NCBI GenBank assembly: GCA_021166725.1
Contig: JAJPES010000072.1
Location: 1 to 40,675, forward strand
DNA: 40,675 bases
Direction: 5' to 3'
From: Burkholderiaceae bacterium
GTDB taxonomy: Bacteria; Pseudomonadota; Gammaproteobacteria; Burkholderiales; Burkholderiaceae_E
The notes under the pieces were generated by a model. The model was not told the DNA's origin. It saw nothing but the letters and a program-made list of their open reading frames with translations, and did no database searches. How positions within the stretch are numbered: the first letter of the stretch is position 1; every line of letters starts with the position of its first letter. The position numbers were made by a program, and so were the translations under genes. Shown piece by piece: positions 26,745 through 35,884 of this stretch.

Positions 26745-26895
26745 GGCACGCAGTGAAACGCTGTGTAATGCTGCGTTTCCTGCTGGGGAAGCGCTTTCCC
26801 GTTGTAAATCGCTGCATTTCGCAGCATTCTGGGCTTGACTCGTTCCGTGGGCAGGTTGGCGCTCCCGCGGTCCCGTGCGGCAGCGCTCGCCCACA
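26745..26895. other. Spacer between minisatellite and IS110 remnant
   Basis: This stretch is less GC-rich than its neighbours and contains short inverted pairs such as GCTGC/GCAGC around 26811-26825. I see no gene, promoter or intact insertion-sequence end. It probably holds decayed sequence of the IS110-type element that follows, since the shifted frame of that transposase (LIHVGER) continues into it. Confidence 0.4.
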
Positions 26896-27200
26896 TGGAT
26901 CAGCAACGTTGCAGATACACGTCGCCTCGCTTGCTGATCCCCAGCAACTGCGTCTTGCCGCCACTGGAGTTCTGCTGCGGCACCAGTCCGATCGAGGTCG
27001 CGAACTGCCGTGCGTTCTTGAAGTTGCGGGGATCACCGGCGCTGGCCACCAGCGCGCTGGCAGTGATCGGGCCGATCCCGGGTATGGAATCGAGTCGCTT
27101 GCTCGGCTCGCTGCCGCGATGCCACTGCCCGATCTCGTGCTCGAGCTCTTGCACCTGCCGATCCAGCTCCTTCAGGTGCTGCAGCAGCGCTGGGTGGTTC
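26885..27200 (-). pseudogene. Remnant of an IS110/IS1111-type transposase (C-terminal part)
   Basis: Reading on the minus strand from about 27200, the translation NHPALLQHLKELDRQVQELE, then SIPGIGPITASALVASAGDP, then FKNARQFATSIGLVPQQNS and GGKTQLLGISKRGDVYLQR, is the C-terminal Transposase_20 domain of IS110-family enzymes. The N-terminal DEDD catalytic domain is missing. After YLQR the frame ends at a stop, while LIHVGER, matching the family's LLIHGAR, continues in another frame, so there is a frameshift near 26905. This is a dead fragment. Confidence 0.8.
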
Positions 27201-27454
27201 CTCCACAAGTCCTGCGAGCTCGAGGCTCGTTGTCCACGCCAGGTTCGACCAGTCCCGGTCCTACCTGTCTTGCCATCAACGATCGATTGCCGTACCTGCA
27301 ATCTTCTCCTGCTGGGTCACCGACGAAAGAGAGCCTTTGCAAACCGGGGTCGTCCATGTGTATCCACCGGCGGCGTGGCGCATGCAGCACGCAGAAGCCG
27401 ACGGTGGGCAAGTCGTGTTCGATGCGGCAACGGAACGCGAGGTTCTCGCCTGGA
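27201..27454. other. Junction between two transposase remnants, no gene seen
   Basis: This stretch separates the IS110-type and IS3-type fragments. Open frames here give no recognisable protein, no ribosome site leads into one, and I found no complete terminal inverted repeats. It is probably the decayed join between two insertions. Confidence 0.4.
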
Positions 27455-27765
27455 GCTCTTCTTTCGAAGTGGGCTGGTGAGCGGTGGCCCAACGCGCTTT
27501 GACGCCCGCGCGGGTTTTACCGACCCTCGATGTACGAGAGCAGCGCCAGCCGCGCCTCGGGCTTCGTTCGGAAGATGCGCCGATCGATCCACTCGCGCTC
27601 CGAGGTGGCGAAGAAGCTCTCGTCCAAGGCGTTTTCATAGGCGTCGCCACGCCCATCGACGGCTGCACGCCCGTCTCCTTGCGACGCCGGCCGAACTCGA
27701 GTGCGCGGTATTGCGAGCCCTGGTCGCCGAGGTGGATCACCGCGAGGCCTGCACACAACAGTTTG
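27455..27765 (-). pseudogene. Remnant of an IS3-family transposase (rve domain C-terminal part)
   Basis: Minus-strand translation gives IHLGDQGSQYRALEFGRR and GVQPSMG in one frame, then GDAYENALDESFFATSERE and DRRIFRTKPEARLALLSYIEG in another, then NPRGRQSALGHRSPAHFERR. Together these match the end of an IS3 OrfB integrase-core domain (HSDQGSQY ... NAxxESFF ... LGYxSPxxFE). There is one frameshift near 27660 and a TAA at 27517-27519 where the family has a Tyr codon (WYNP). The N-terminal part and OrfA are absent. This is a dead fragment. Confidence 0.8.
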
Positions 27766-27860
27766 TTGCGTTACGGCGCGTGGAACGCGTTCCACGCCGA
27801 GGAACGCCACTTTCTGTAGCCAACGGCGCCACAGGCACGAAACAGCGGTCTCGAACGACG
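27766..27860. other. Flank between IS3 remnant and nnrS, no gene seen
   Basis: Short spacer downstream of nnrS. It includes the near-palindromic GGAACGCGTTCC at 27782-27793, too short and isolated to call an operator or terminator. Confidence 0.35.
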
Positions 27861-29150
27861 TCAGCGTTGCGCGTCCGGTCCGGACATCATCGGATCGCAG
27901 CGTGGAGCCGGTGCGCCGCGCAGCGCCGGATCGACCCATTCCTCGCATCCGCTTCCGCCGTCCGTGCGCGCGCCCCACCAGGCCGGTCCCAGGTGCACGA
28001 GGACGAGTACCCAGGCCGCTACCCACGCAACGGACGACAGCGCGATCAGCGCATCGACCGGCGCTCCGGCGATGCCGGCGGCCGCGCGCGTTGCCGCGGC
28101 AGCGACGAGCAGTGCCGCGCCGGTCGGCGTCCACCGTCGCTCGTCGAGCGGCCGTCCGGCGTGCATGCGTCCCGCGATGTTCAGCACCGCGTAGATCGAC
28201 AGGCCCATGCCGCCGACCGTGAGCAGGTGCGTGCCGCCACTGCGGGCGATCGGCAGGCCGAGCAGCGCTGCGCCGATCCACAGGTAGCCGAGCGCCATCG
28301 TCCAGTAGACGGCGTACAGCATCGACGCCCAGCGACCGAAGAGCGCGCGACCGACGTGCCAATCGTTCATCAGGTTCAGCAGGGCCGCGCCGGCGGCGAG
28401 CGCGACCCATCCGGTCACCGGTGATCCGGGCGCGACGAAGGCGGCCAGCGCGTGCAGCGCGATGACGACGATCGCCAGGTTGCGACGCGGCGGGCGCGCG
28501 CGGTACTCGGGCAGCTCGTCGTCGTACTCGACAGGGCGGGTGCGGCGCGCATCGAGCGCGTCGTTGACGATACGCATCGAGATGCGGCTCATTGCGACGA
28601 CGACGAGGATCATCATCGCGTCGAGCGCGGCGTGCACCCATCGCATCGGCCATTCGCCGCGCAGTACGTCGCACCAGAAGCCGGCGGTGACGACGGCGAA
28701 GGCGGCCAGTCCCCAGAAGAAGCCGCGATGGCGTCGCTGCGGGTCGCGCAGCAGGCGCACGCCGAGCAATGCGGGCAGCGCCGCGGCGAAGCCGATTTCG
28801 GCCGCCGCGGCGGGCCATGGGCCGATGACGGGCACAAGCCAGAATGCGACGCGCGCTGCGAGCCATGCGAGCGCGACTGCGAGCGAAACGCGCGTGCTCA
28901 ACGGCGCGGTATCGGTGAACTCGGGCACCGCCGTGAGCACGAAGCCGGCGATCGCCGCAAGGCCGACGCCGAACATCAGTTCGTGCGCGTGCCAGGCGAG
29001 TGCGCCGCCGGCCGCTGCCGGCAGCCTGAGGCCGATCGAGAAGGCCGCGCCCGACAGCGCGATGCCGACTGCGGCCCATAGTGCCGTCGCCAGGAACATC
29101 GAGCGGAACGGACACGAGAAGAGCGGCAGTCGCTCGATGCGCGTCAGCAT
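27861..29150 (-). CDS. nnrS: NnrS-family membrane protein
   Basis: A 429-residue inner-membrane protein with about 12 hydrophobic segments and the NnrS pattern ALAWHAHELMFGVGLAAIAGFVLTAVPEF near residues 40-70, GFFWGLAAFAV, LHALAAF and HLLTVGGMGLSIYAVL. NnrS proteins are heme- and copper-containing and are linked to nitric oxide metabolism or resistance to nitrosative stress. The ATG at 29150 gives LTRIERLPLFSCPFRSMFLA; the frame remains open further upstream only because it runs through the ABC ATPase gene. It overlaps that gene's 3' end by 7 bases and so is the last gene of the ABC operon. Confidence 0.9.
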   Translation of the reverse strand: MLTRIERLPLFSCPFRSMFLATALWAAVGIALSGAAFSIGLRLPAAAGGALAWHAHELMFGVGLAAIAGFVLTAVPEFTDTAPLSTRVSLAVALAWLAARVAFWLVPVIGPWPAAAAEIGFAAALPALLGVRLLRDPQRRHRGFFWGLAAFAVVTAGFWCDVLRGEWPMRWVHAALDAMMILVVVAMSRISMRIVNDALDARRTRPVEYDDELPEYRARPPRRNLAIVVIALHALAAFVAPGSPVTGWVALAAGAALLNLMNDWHVGRALFGRWASMLYAVYWTMALGYLWIGAALLGLPIARSGGTHLLTVGGMGLSIYAVLNIAGRMHAGRPLDERRWTPTGAALLVAAAATRAAAGIAGAPVDALIALSSVAWVAAWVLVLVHLGPAWWGARTDGGSGCEEWVDPALRGAPAPRCDPMMSGPDAQR

Positions 29151-30070
29151 CGCGGCGCCCGGCGCTCGAAGGGAATGACCGGCGCGCCGTCCGCGATGAT
29201 GGCCGGCTGCGGTGCGCAATCGGCGGGCGCGGCCGGCAACAGAGCGCTCGCGCCGATCGACGGCGGCAGCCCGAAGCTCGCGCGAACCTCCGGCCGCGCG
29301 AGCAGCCGCGCCGTGCTCGCGTGGATCCATGCGTCGTCGCGCTGCGCGGGCGCTTCGTCGAAAGCCCGGCGCGAAACGATCCGCCCCGGCTTTGCGGCCA
29401 TCACCAGAACGCGATGCGACAGCCGTACCGCTTCGCCGAGATCGTGCGTAATCATCAGGACGCCCACGCGGCGTTCGGCCAGGTGCCCGAGCAGCAGGCG
29501 GTACATCTCCTCGCGCAGGCCGATGTCGAGCGCCGAGAACGGCTCGTCGAGCAGCAGCAGTTCGGGGTCGATCACCAGCGCGCGTGCGAGCGCGACGCGG
29601 CTTTGCATCCCGCCCGAGAGCTGATGCGGGAACTTGCCGAAGTCGCCGTGCGCGAGCCCCAGCCGCAGACCGATCTCGCGCGCGCGGTGCTCGCTCTCGC
29701 CGCGCGCCACGCCGCGCGCCGCGAGCACGAGAGCGACGTTGTCGAGCGTGGACTTCCAGGGCAGCAGCCGCGGCTGCTGGAACATGCACGCTCGTGTGGC
29801 GAAGCCGTCGTCGATCGTGCCCGCGTCGGGATGCAGCAGCCCGGCGCACAGGTTGAGCAGCGTCGTCTTGCCGCAGCCCGACGGTCCGACGAGCGCCACG
29901 ATTTCGCCTGCTCGCAGCTCGAAGTCGATTCCGTCGAGCACGCTTTCGCGCGCGAACGCGTGATGCACTGCGTGCACGCGCAGCGCAGGCAGGGCGGCGG
30001 GCGTCGCCGCCGCGCCGTGATCCGGCGCCGCGTTCTTTCCGGGCTCGCTGCGCGTGGGCGCCCGGTTCAC
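29144..30070 (-). CDS. NitT/TauT-type ABC transporter ATP-binding protein
   Basis: A 308-residue cytoplasmic ATPase. Walker A is GPSGCGKTT, the Q loop CMFQQPRLLPWKST is of the SsuB/TauB/NrtD type, the signature is LSGGMQSRVALARAL, and Walker B is LLLLDEPFSALD, followed by the switch His in MITHDLGEA. The N terminus carries about 30 extra Ala/Pro-rich residues and the C terminus about 40. The start is a GTG at 30070, overlapping the permease stop (GTGA at 30067-30070). Its 3' end overlaps nnrS by 7 bases. The substrate is not evident; see the SBP and Fur-like box entries. Confidence 0.9.
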   Translation of the reverse strand: MNRAPTRSEPGKNAAPDHGAAATPAALPALRVHAVHHAFARESVLDGIDFELRAGEIVALVGPSGCGKTTLLNLCAGLLHPDAGTIDDGFATRACMFQQPRLLPWKSTLDNVALVLAARGVARGESEHRAREIGLRLGLAHGDFGKFPHQLSGGMQSRVALARALVIDPELLLLDEPFSALDIGLREEMYRLLLGHLAERRVGVLMITHDLGEAVRLSHRVLVMAAKPGRIVSRRAFDEAPAQRDDAWIHASTARLLARPEVRASFGLPPSIGASALLPAAPADCAPQPAIIADGAPVIPFERRAPRC

Positions 30071-30879
30071 GGCGAGGCTCCGCCGGCCGCAGCGCCGGGC
30101 TCGCGCCATTTCTCGAGTTCGCGCTTGATCGGCTCGAGCAGCAGGTACTCGACGGCAAGCAGCAGTCCGACGACGGCGACGATCCAGCTCATCGTTGCCG
30201 CGGTGTCGAGCTGGGATCGCGCGACGGCGAGCGCGGCGCCGACGCCGTCCGGGCTCGACAGCAGCTCGGCCATCACGACCACCTTCCACGAGATGCCCAG
30301 CGCGGCGATCCACGCCGGGAACAGGTACGACACGACGTGGGGAAGGTAGACGTCGACCAGCATCATCCGCCGCGGCAGAGCGAAGGCGCGCGCCATCGCC
30401 TTCAGCTGGTTGTCGAGCGTACGAGCGCCCTGCAGCGCGCCGACGAAGACGACCGGGAAGGCCGCCACGAACACGGTGAAGATCGGCGTGCCGTCGCTCG
30501 CGCCGAACCACAGCATCGCGAGCACCAGCCAGGCGATCGGCGGGGTGCCGAGCAGCACGGTGACGATCGGGCGCGACATCGTCGATGCCGTCATCGAGAC
30601 GCCGGCGAGCAGCCCGAGCGTGCTGCCGGCGACGACCGACAACGCATAGCCGGCCAGTGCACGCCGGGCGGTCGTCGCGAGTTCGGACGCGGCGTTGCCA
30701 TCCGCCAGCGACTGCGCGAGCGTCGCGAAGGCGGCGCGCGGATCGGGCAGCACGAGCGGCCCGTACAACTGCGCCACCGCTTCCCACGCTGCGACGAGCA
30801 GCAGCAGGCTCGCCACCGCGCCCCAGCCGCTCCACAGATACGAGGGCAGCTTCGCGAGCATCGCGCGCAGCGATTTCAT
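30067..30879 (-). CDS. NitT/TauT-type ABC transporter permease
   Basis: A 270-residue inner-membrane permease with about six hydrophobic segments and the BPD-transport loop EAA-like region LKAMARAFALPRRMMLVDVYLPHVVSYLFPA. The start LPSYLWSGWGAVASLLLLVAAWEAVAQLYGP and the segment GTPPIAWLVLAMLWFG are typical of SsuC/TauC-like permeases. The ATG is at 30879, 16 bases after the substrate-binding protein stop, and its stop overlaps the ATPase start. It forms the membrane pore of the transporter encoded here. Confidence 0.9.
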   Translation of the reverse strand: MKSLRAMLAKLPSYLWSGWGAVASLLLLVAAWEAVAQLYGPLVLPDPRAAFATLAQSLADGNAASELATTARRALAGYALSVVAGSTLGLLAGVSMTASTMSRPIVTVLLGTPPIAWLVLAMLWFGASDGTPIFTVFVAAFPVVFVGALQGARTLDNQLKAMARAFALPRRMMLVDVYLPHVVSYLFPAWIAALGISWKVVVMAELLSSPDGVGAALAVARSQLDTAATMSWIVAVVGLLLAVEYLLLEPIKRELEKWREPGAAAGGASP

Positions 30880-30895
30880 CGGGCGGCTCGCTCGA

Positions 30896-31957
30896 TCACG
30901 TTTTCGCGCTCGTCGCGGGAAGCGAAGCGTAGAAGTCGTCGGGAGGCAGCTTGCCGCCGACCAGCCCGGGGCTCTTCTGCAGCAATAGCCGGAACAGTGA
31001 TTCGAGCGCCGGGCGCGCCTCGCGCGCCGGAACTGCATCCATGTGGCCGTGCCCGACGGCGTCGGCAATCGCCTCGGCCGACAGCATCGGCACCTGCTTC
31101 GCGACGATCTCGCCGCACGCTTTCGCGTTGGCCTGGCACCAGGCGAGGCCGCTTCGGTAGGCGGCGGCGATCCGCGCGACGGCATCGGAACTGTCGCGCA
31201 GCGGACCGAGCACCGCGATGCCGGCCTGCGGAATGCGCGCGTCGCCGCCGAAGGCGCGCTTCCATTCCTGCTGCAGATCGATCGCTCGATACAGCTCCGG
31301 TGCGACCAGGCTCACCGGGAACGAGCCCGATTTGCGCAGCGCCATCGAAACGGCCGGCTCGGCGAGCAGCGCGTGATCGACGCGACGCAGCAGCAGCAAC
31401 TGCATCGCGTCGATCGGCGAGGCGACGTAGCGCAGGCGCAGGTCGTTGCGCGGGTCGATTCCCTCGCGCTCGGCCAGCAGCGAGAAGACGATGTCGGGCA
31501 TGTCGCCGCGAAACGGCATCGCAACTTCCTTGCCGACGAGGTCCTTCAGCGTGTGGACGTCGGGGTCGCGCGAGACGATCCACAGGATTCCCCACGCGGA
31601 GACGTTCACCAGGCGCAGCTTAGCGCCGCGGTTGTACAGGTTGGCCGCCACGTTCACCGGCATCGCGAGCACGTCGGCCTTGCCGTCGAGCGTCATCACT
31701 CGCAACTGGTCGGGATCGCGCCAGCCGATGAAGCGCACCTCGTCGGCCAGGTCGGCCAGCGCGCCCGATTCGGCGATGCGCACCAGCGGATTCGACACGC
31801 TGGCCGGAGGTCCGGCGAGAACCAGGCGCGTGAGGTGTCGCGGGGCAGCTGCCGGCGTATCGGCGTCGGCAAGGATGGCCTGCGCGCGACGCGTTGCGAT
31901 CGCGACGCCCAGGCCGAGGGCGCTCGTGGCGAGGAAGCGACGGCGTGAGGCGTGCAT
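30896..31957 (-). CDS. Tat-exported ABC substrate-binding protein
   Basis: A 353-residue periplasmic binding protein of the NitT/TauT type. The signal SRRRFLATSALGLGVAIA has the twin-arginine pattern, so it is probably exported folded, perhaps with a bound ligand. The mature part contains DVLAMPVNVAANLYNRGAKL, NVSAWGILWIVSRD and TLKDLVGKEVAMPFRGDMPD, familiar from sulfonate/nitrate/thiamine-precursor binding proteins, but the ligand is not evident. It is first in an operon with permease, ATPase and nnrS. A Fur-like box lies 37 bases upstream, pointing to an iron- or metal-related substrate; that is inference. Confidence 0.85.
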   Translation of the reverse strand: MHASRRRFLATSALGLGVAIATRRAQAILADADTPAAAPRHLTRLVLAGPPASVSNPLVRIAESGALADLADEVRFIGWRDPDQLRVMTLDGKADVLAMPVNVAANLYNRGAKLRLVNVSAWGILWIVSRDPDVHTLKDLVGKEVAMPFRGDMPDIVFSLLAEREGIDPRNDLRLRYVASPIDAMQLLLLRRVDHALLAEPAVSMALRKSGSFPVSLVAPELYRAIDLQQEWKRAFGGDARIPQAGIAVLGPLRDSSDAVARIAAAYRSGLAWCQANAKACGEIVAKQVPMLSAEAIADAVGHGHMDAVPAREARPALESLFRLLLQKSPGLVGGKLPPDDFYASLPATSAKT

Positions 31958-31993
31958 GGCGAAATTTCCCGCTCGGGCGGAAGATCTATATTA

Positions 31994-32012
31994 CATAATG
32001 AGAATCGTTTCT
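31994..32012. promoter_or_regulatory. Fur-like box between divergent ABC-nnrS operon and redoxin gene
   Basis: CATAATGAGAATCGTTTCT matches the Fur consensus GATAATGATAATCATTATC at 13 of 19 positions by direct count, including TAATGA and AATC. It sits between the divergent starts at 31957 and 32020 in the most AT-rich piece of this region. On the plus strand CATAAT could serve as a -10; on the minus strand TAATAT is nearby. Binding by iron-loaded Fur would repress both transcripts. A related MUR/Irr-type regulator is an alternative reader. Confidence 0.6.
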
Positions 32013-32019
32013 GTTTGAG

Positions 32020-32508
32020 GTGAATCAAGTGATCGACGAAACGCTACCGCTGGCCCCGCCGCTGTCCGTCTCGCAGTGGTTCCACGCGCGGACGCCGATC
32101 ACGCTCGATTCGCTGCGCGGGCGCGTCGTCGTGCTGCACGCGTTCCAGATGCTGTGTCCGGGTTGCGTCGCGCACGGGATACCGCAGGCGAAGGAGGTGC
32201 ATCGGCAGTTCGCGCGCGAAGAGGTGGCGGTCATCGGGTTGCACACGGTGTTCGAGCACCACGAGGCGATGACCCCGGTGGCCCTGGCCGCCTTCCTGCA
32301 CGAGTACCGCATCGAGTTTCCGGTCGGCGTCGATGCGCGCACCGACGACGGCGGCGACATCCCGCAGACGATGCGTGCTTACGGGATGCGCGGCACGCCG
32401 ACGCTGGTGGTCATCGACCGCGTCGGGCGCATCCGCATGCACGCGTTCGGGAGCGTCGAGGATCTCGCTCTCGGGGCGCTGATCGGGCGGCTGCTCGTCG
32501 AGAGCTGA
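32020..32508 (+). CDS. Thioredoxin-like redoxin with CPGC motif
   Basis: A 162-residue TlpA/AhpC-TSA-type protein. The redox motif CPGC (C46, C49) follows VVVLHAFQMLC, with a later cis-Pro context MRGTPTLVVIDRVGRI. It has no signal peptide and is probably cytoplasmic. Such proteins reduce disulfides or peroxides; the exact reaction is unknown. The GTG at 32020 is annotated; a second GTG at 32029 is possible. It starts 8 bases after the Fur-like box and is divergent from the ABC-nnrS operon, suggesting shared metal-dependent control. Confidence 0.82.
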   Translation: MNQVIDETLPLAPPLSVSQWFHARTPITLDSLRGRVVVLHAFQMLCPGCVAHGIPQAKEVHRQFAREEVAVIGLHTVFEHHEAMTPVALAAFLHEYRIEFPVGVDARTDDGGDIPQTMRAYGMRGTPTLVVIDRVGRIRMHAFGSVEDLALGALIGRLLVES

Positions 32509-32659
32509 CGGGGAAGGGAGGGACCCGGCAGCCTTCCCTCGCCCCGGAGCGGCTTTCGGGCAACAGCGGTGCACAGCCCGCTGCGTTTCAGTCCGACTCG
32601 CGCCGCAGCGCGCGCGGGAAGGCTTGTGCCGGACCGACCCGACGCCCTACGCCCCGATG

Positions 32660-33356
<697 letters not shown>

Positions 33357-33364
<8 letters not shown>

Positions 33365-34640
33365 GGATCGCCACCACCGGATCCATGCGCGAGGCGCGCA
33401 GCGCCGGTGCGACCGCCGCAGCCAGTCCGACGATCGTCGCCAGCACGAGCGCGGCGACGAACAGCCATGGCTCGAAGGCCAGCGGAAACAGCGGCGTGCC
33501 GTCGGCGTTGCGCGCGAAGCGCTGCCACAGCACGAGCGCGATCGCGCCGATCGCCGATCCGACGAGCGATCCGGACAGGCCGAGCAGGCTGCCCTGCAGC
33601 AGGAACAGTCGCAAGACCTGCCCGCGCGATATGCCCATCGCGCGCAGGATGCCGATCTCGCGCGAGCGCTGCACGACCGAAACCACCAGGACGCTGGCGA
33701 TGCCGAAAGCGACCGACAGCGCGACGAAGGCGCGGATCACCGTGTTCGACGTCTGCTGCGCGTTGATCGCGGTGAAGAACTGTTCGTTGGTGCGGATCCA
33801 GCTGTCGGCCTGCACGCCGGTAGCAGCGGTGATCCGCTGCGCGATGCGTTCGGCCGCATAGACGTCGTGCACGGTGACGTCGAGCCCGGTGACGCCGCCC
33901 GGCAGTCCGAGCAGGCTCTGCGCGGTGTGCAGCGCGAGATAGGTCGTGCGCTGGTTCGCGCCCTTGTTGCCGAGGTCGAAGATGCCGGTCACCGTGAGCG
34001 TGTTGCTCGTGCCGAGCGCCGACGAGACGCGCAGCTTGTCGCCGACCCCCACGCCGAGGTCGGAGGCCAGCTCGGTGCCGATCAGGATGTCGGTGGCGTC
34101 CAGCCGGGTCGTGCCGCGCACGATCTTGTCGGGAATCGCAACGATGCGGAAGTACAGATCGGGCTCGATGCCGATCGCCGAGATCGCTCGGCTGGCGCTG
34201 CCGCGCACCGCGAGCGCCGAGCCGGTCGCCTCCGGCGAGACGACGGCCACCTCGGGCATCGCGCGGATCTGCGCCACGATCGCCTGCCACTGGTCGATCG
34301 ACTTCAGGCGCTGCAGCGGCGGCTGCACGATCGGGCCGTGCAGCGGCGAGTCGTTGCCTTCGGCGCTGCGTTGCGGTCGCGCGACCTCCTTCGGCGGCAG
34401 CAACTGGATATGCGGCTGCGCGGTCAGCACGCGGCGGATGAAGTTCGACTGCAATCCGCTCAGCAGTGCCGACATGAAGACAATGACGCCGACGCCGATC
34501 GCCACGCCCGTCACGATGAACCCGGTCTGCATCCGGCCTTCGCGCAGGAAGCGCAGCGCGACGATCCATTCGAAGGGCGCCCAGCGCGGCAGGTGCGCCG
34601 ACGCCGGGGCGGACGCGGTGGCGGATCTCGTGGCGCTCAC
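33357..34640 (-). CDS. FtsX/MacB-type ABC transporter permease
   Basis: A 427-residue inner-membrane protein: one TM near residues 38-60 ([20 protein letters not shown]), a large periplasmic domain (about 65-290), and three C-terminal TMs in the FtsX domain ([36 protein letters not shown], then [22 protein letters not shown]). This topology is that of MacB/LolC-type mechanotransmission permeases. The start is a GTG at 34640 overlapping the adaptor stop (GTGA). The cargo, whether antibiotic, peptide or lipid, is unknown. Confidence 0.9.
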
Positions 34641-35884
34641 TCGGGGCTGGCGGCGTCGACCCGCGGCCGTACGCGCATGCCGTCGACGACGTCGGGTACG
34701 CCGGCGGGAACCACCAGGTCGCCGGGTTCGACGCCTTCGAGCACCTCGGACCAGCCGCCGCTGCGCAGGCCGACGCGGACCGGCGCGCGCTGCGCTCGTC
34801 CGTCGACCACGCGCAGCACCCAGGGGGACGCGGACTGCGGTTGTCGTACGGCGTCGGTGGGCACCAGCACCGCGTTCTGGCGCCGGGCCACTTCGATGTC
34901 CACCGAGACGGTCATGTCCTGGCGCAGCTCGGGTGGAGGATCGGGCACGTCGAGCTTGACCTCGACGGCGCCGGTCTGCGCATTCACGCCGGGATTGATG
35001 TACGCGAGCGTCGCGTCGAATCGCTTGCCCGGGTAGGCGTCGGCCGACGCGATCGCGTGCTGCCCGGACGCGAGCAGCGCGAGGTTCTTCTCGTCGATCT
35101 GCACGACGAGCTGCGTGTCGCCAGACGGCGACAGCGTCATCAGGACCTTGCCCGGCTGCACGACGTCGCCGCGCTCGACGTTGCGCCCGATCAGCGTGCC
35201 GGCCACCGGAGCGGTGATTGTCGCGTACGACAGCCGGGCGCGTGCTGCGTCGGCGTTGGCGCGCGCCTGCGCGAGCGCGGTCTCGGCGAGCGCGACGTCG
35301 CTGCCGCCGGCGCGCGCCGATTCGAGCTGGCGCTGCGCGGCGCGCAGCTGCGCATCGGCGAGTTCGACGTTCTTGCGCGAGTCGTCGAGCGTGGCCTGGC
35401 CGATGAAGCCTTTGCCGAACAGCTCCTCGTTGCGCCGCTGCTGCGTGCGCGCGTGTTCGAGCGTGGTCTGCGCCTGCCGCACGTTCTGTTCGGCAACCGG
35501 CGCCTGCACCTCGTGCAGCTGGCGCAGCTTCGCCTGCGCCTGCGCGACGGCCGTCAGCGCCTGCTGCAAGGCGGCCTTCAGTTCGGTGGCGTCGAGTTCG
35601 ACCAGCACCTGTCCGGCGCGAACGATCTGCCCCTCGGCCACCGGCACGGCGATCACCGTGCCGGTGATCTGCGCGCCGATGTCGATGCGATGCGGCGCCT
35701 GCACGCGTCCGCTGGCGACCACCGACTGGACGAAGTCGCGCTGCACGACGGAGACGACCGGGACGATCGGCCCGAACAGCGCGCGCGGCAGTGCCCACGA
35801 AGCAGCGGCTACGGCGAGCAGCACGAAGAGCGCCGTCCACAGATGACGGCGCAACATCCCCCGCTTCGTCGAGGCGGTGTTCAT
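34637..35884 (-). CDS. HlyD/MacA-type periplasmic adaptor protein
   Basis: A 415-residue membrane-fusion protein: one N-terminal membrane anchor (HLWTALFVLLAVAAASWALP), the lipoyl half GRVQAPHRIDIGAQITGTV, a long coiled-coil region (about 108-215, Gln/Ala/Glu-rich), then the second lipoyl half LSYATITAPVAGTLIGRNVERG and beta-barrel domains. It links the FtsX-type permease to an outer-membrane channel that is not encoded here. The ATG overlaps the stop of the TetR gene (ATGA at 35881-35884). Confidence 0.92.
   Translation of the reverse strand: MNTASTKRGMLRRHLWTALFVLLAVAAASWALPRALFGPIVPVVSVVQRDFVQSVVASGRVQAPHRIDIGAQITGTVIAVPVAEGQIVRAGQVLVELDATELKAALQQALTAVAQAQAKLRQLHEVQAPVAEQNVRQAQTTLEHARTQQRRNEELFGKGFIGQATLDDSRKNVELADAQLRAAQRQLESARAGGSDVALAETALAQARANADAARARLSYATITAPVAGTLIGRNVERGDVVQPGKVLMTLSPSGDTQLVVQIDEKNLALLASGQHAIASADAYPGKRFDATLAYINPGVNAQTGAVEVKLDVPDPPPELRQDMTVSVDIEVARRQNAVLVPTDAVRQPQSASPWVLRVVDGRAQRAPVRVGLRSGGWSEVLEGVEPGDLVVPAGVPDVVDGMRVRPRVDAASPE

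Noticed and set aside
26340..26906. Coding gene across the minisatellite
   Set aside because: Translation is simply Ala/Gly/Arg/Pro repeats caused by the array, and the only meaningful residues belong to the IS110 remnant.
27861..30158. Apparent fusion of an ABC-like stretch with NnrS in one open frame
   Set aside because: The upstream part is the wrong frame of the ABC ATPase gene; the NnrS protein starts cleanly at the ATG at 29150.
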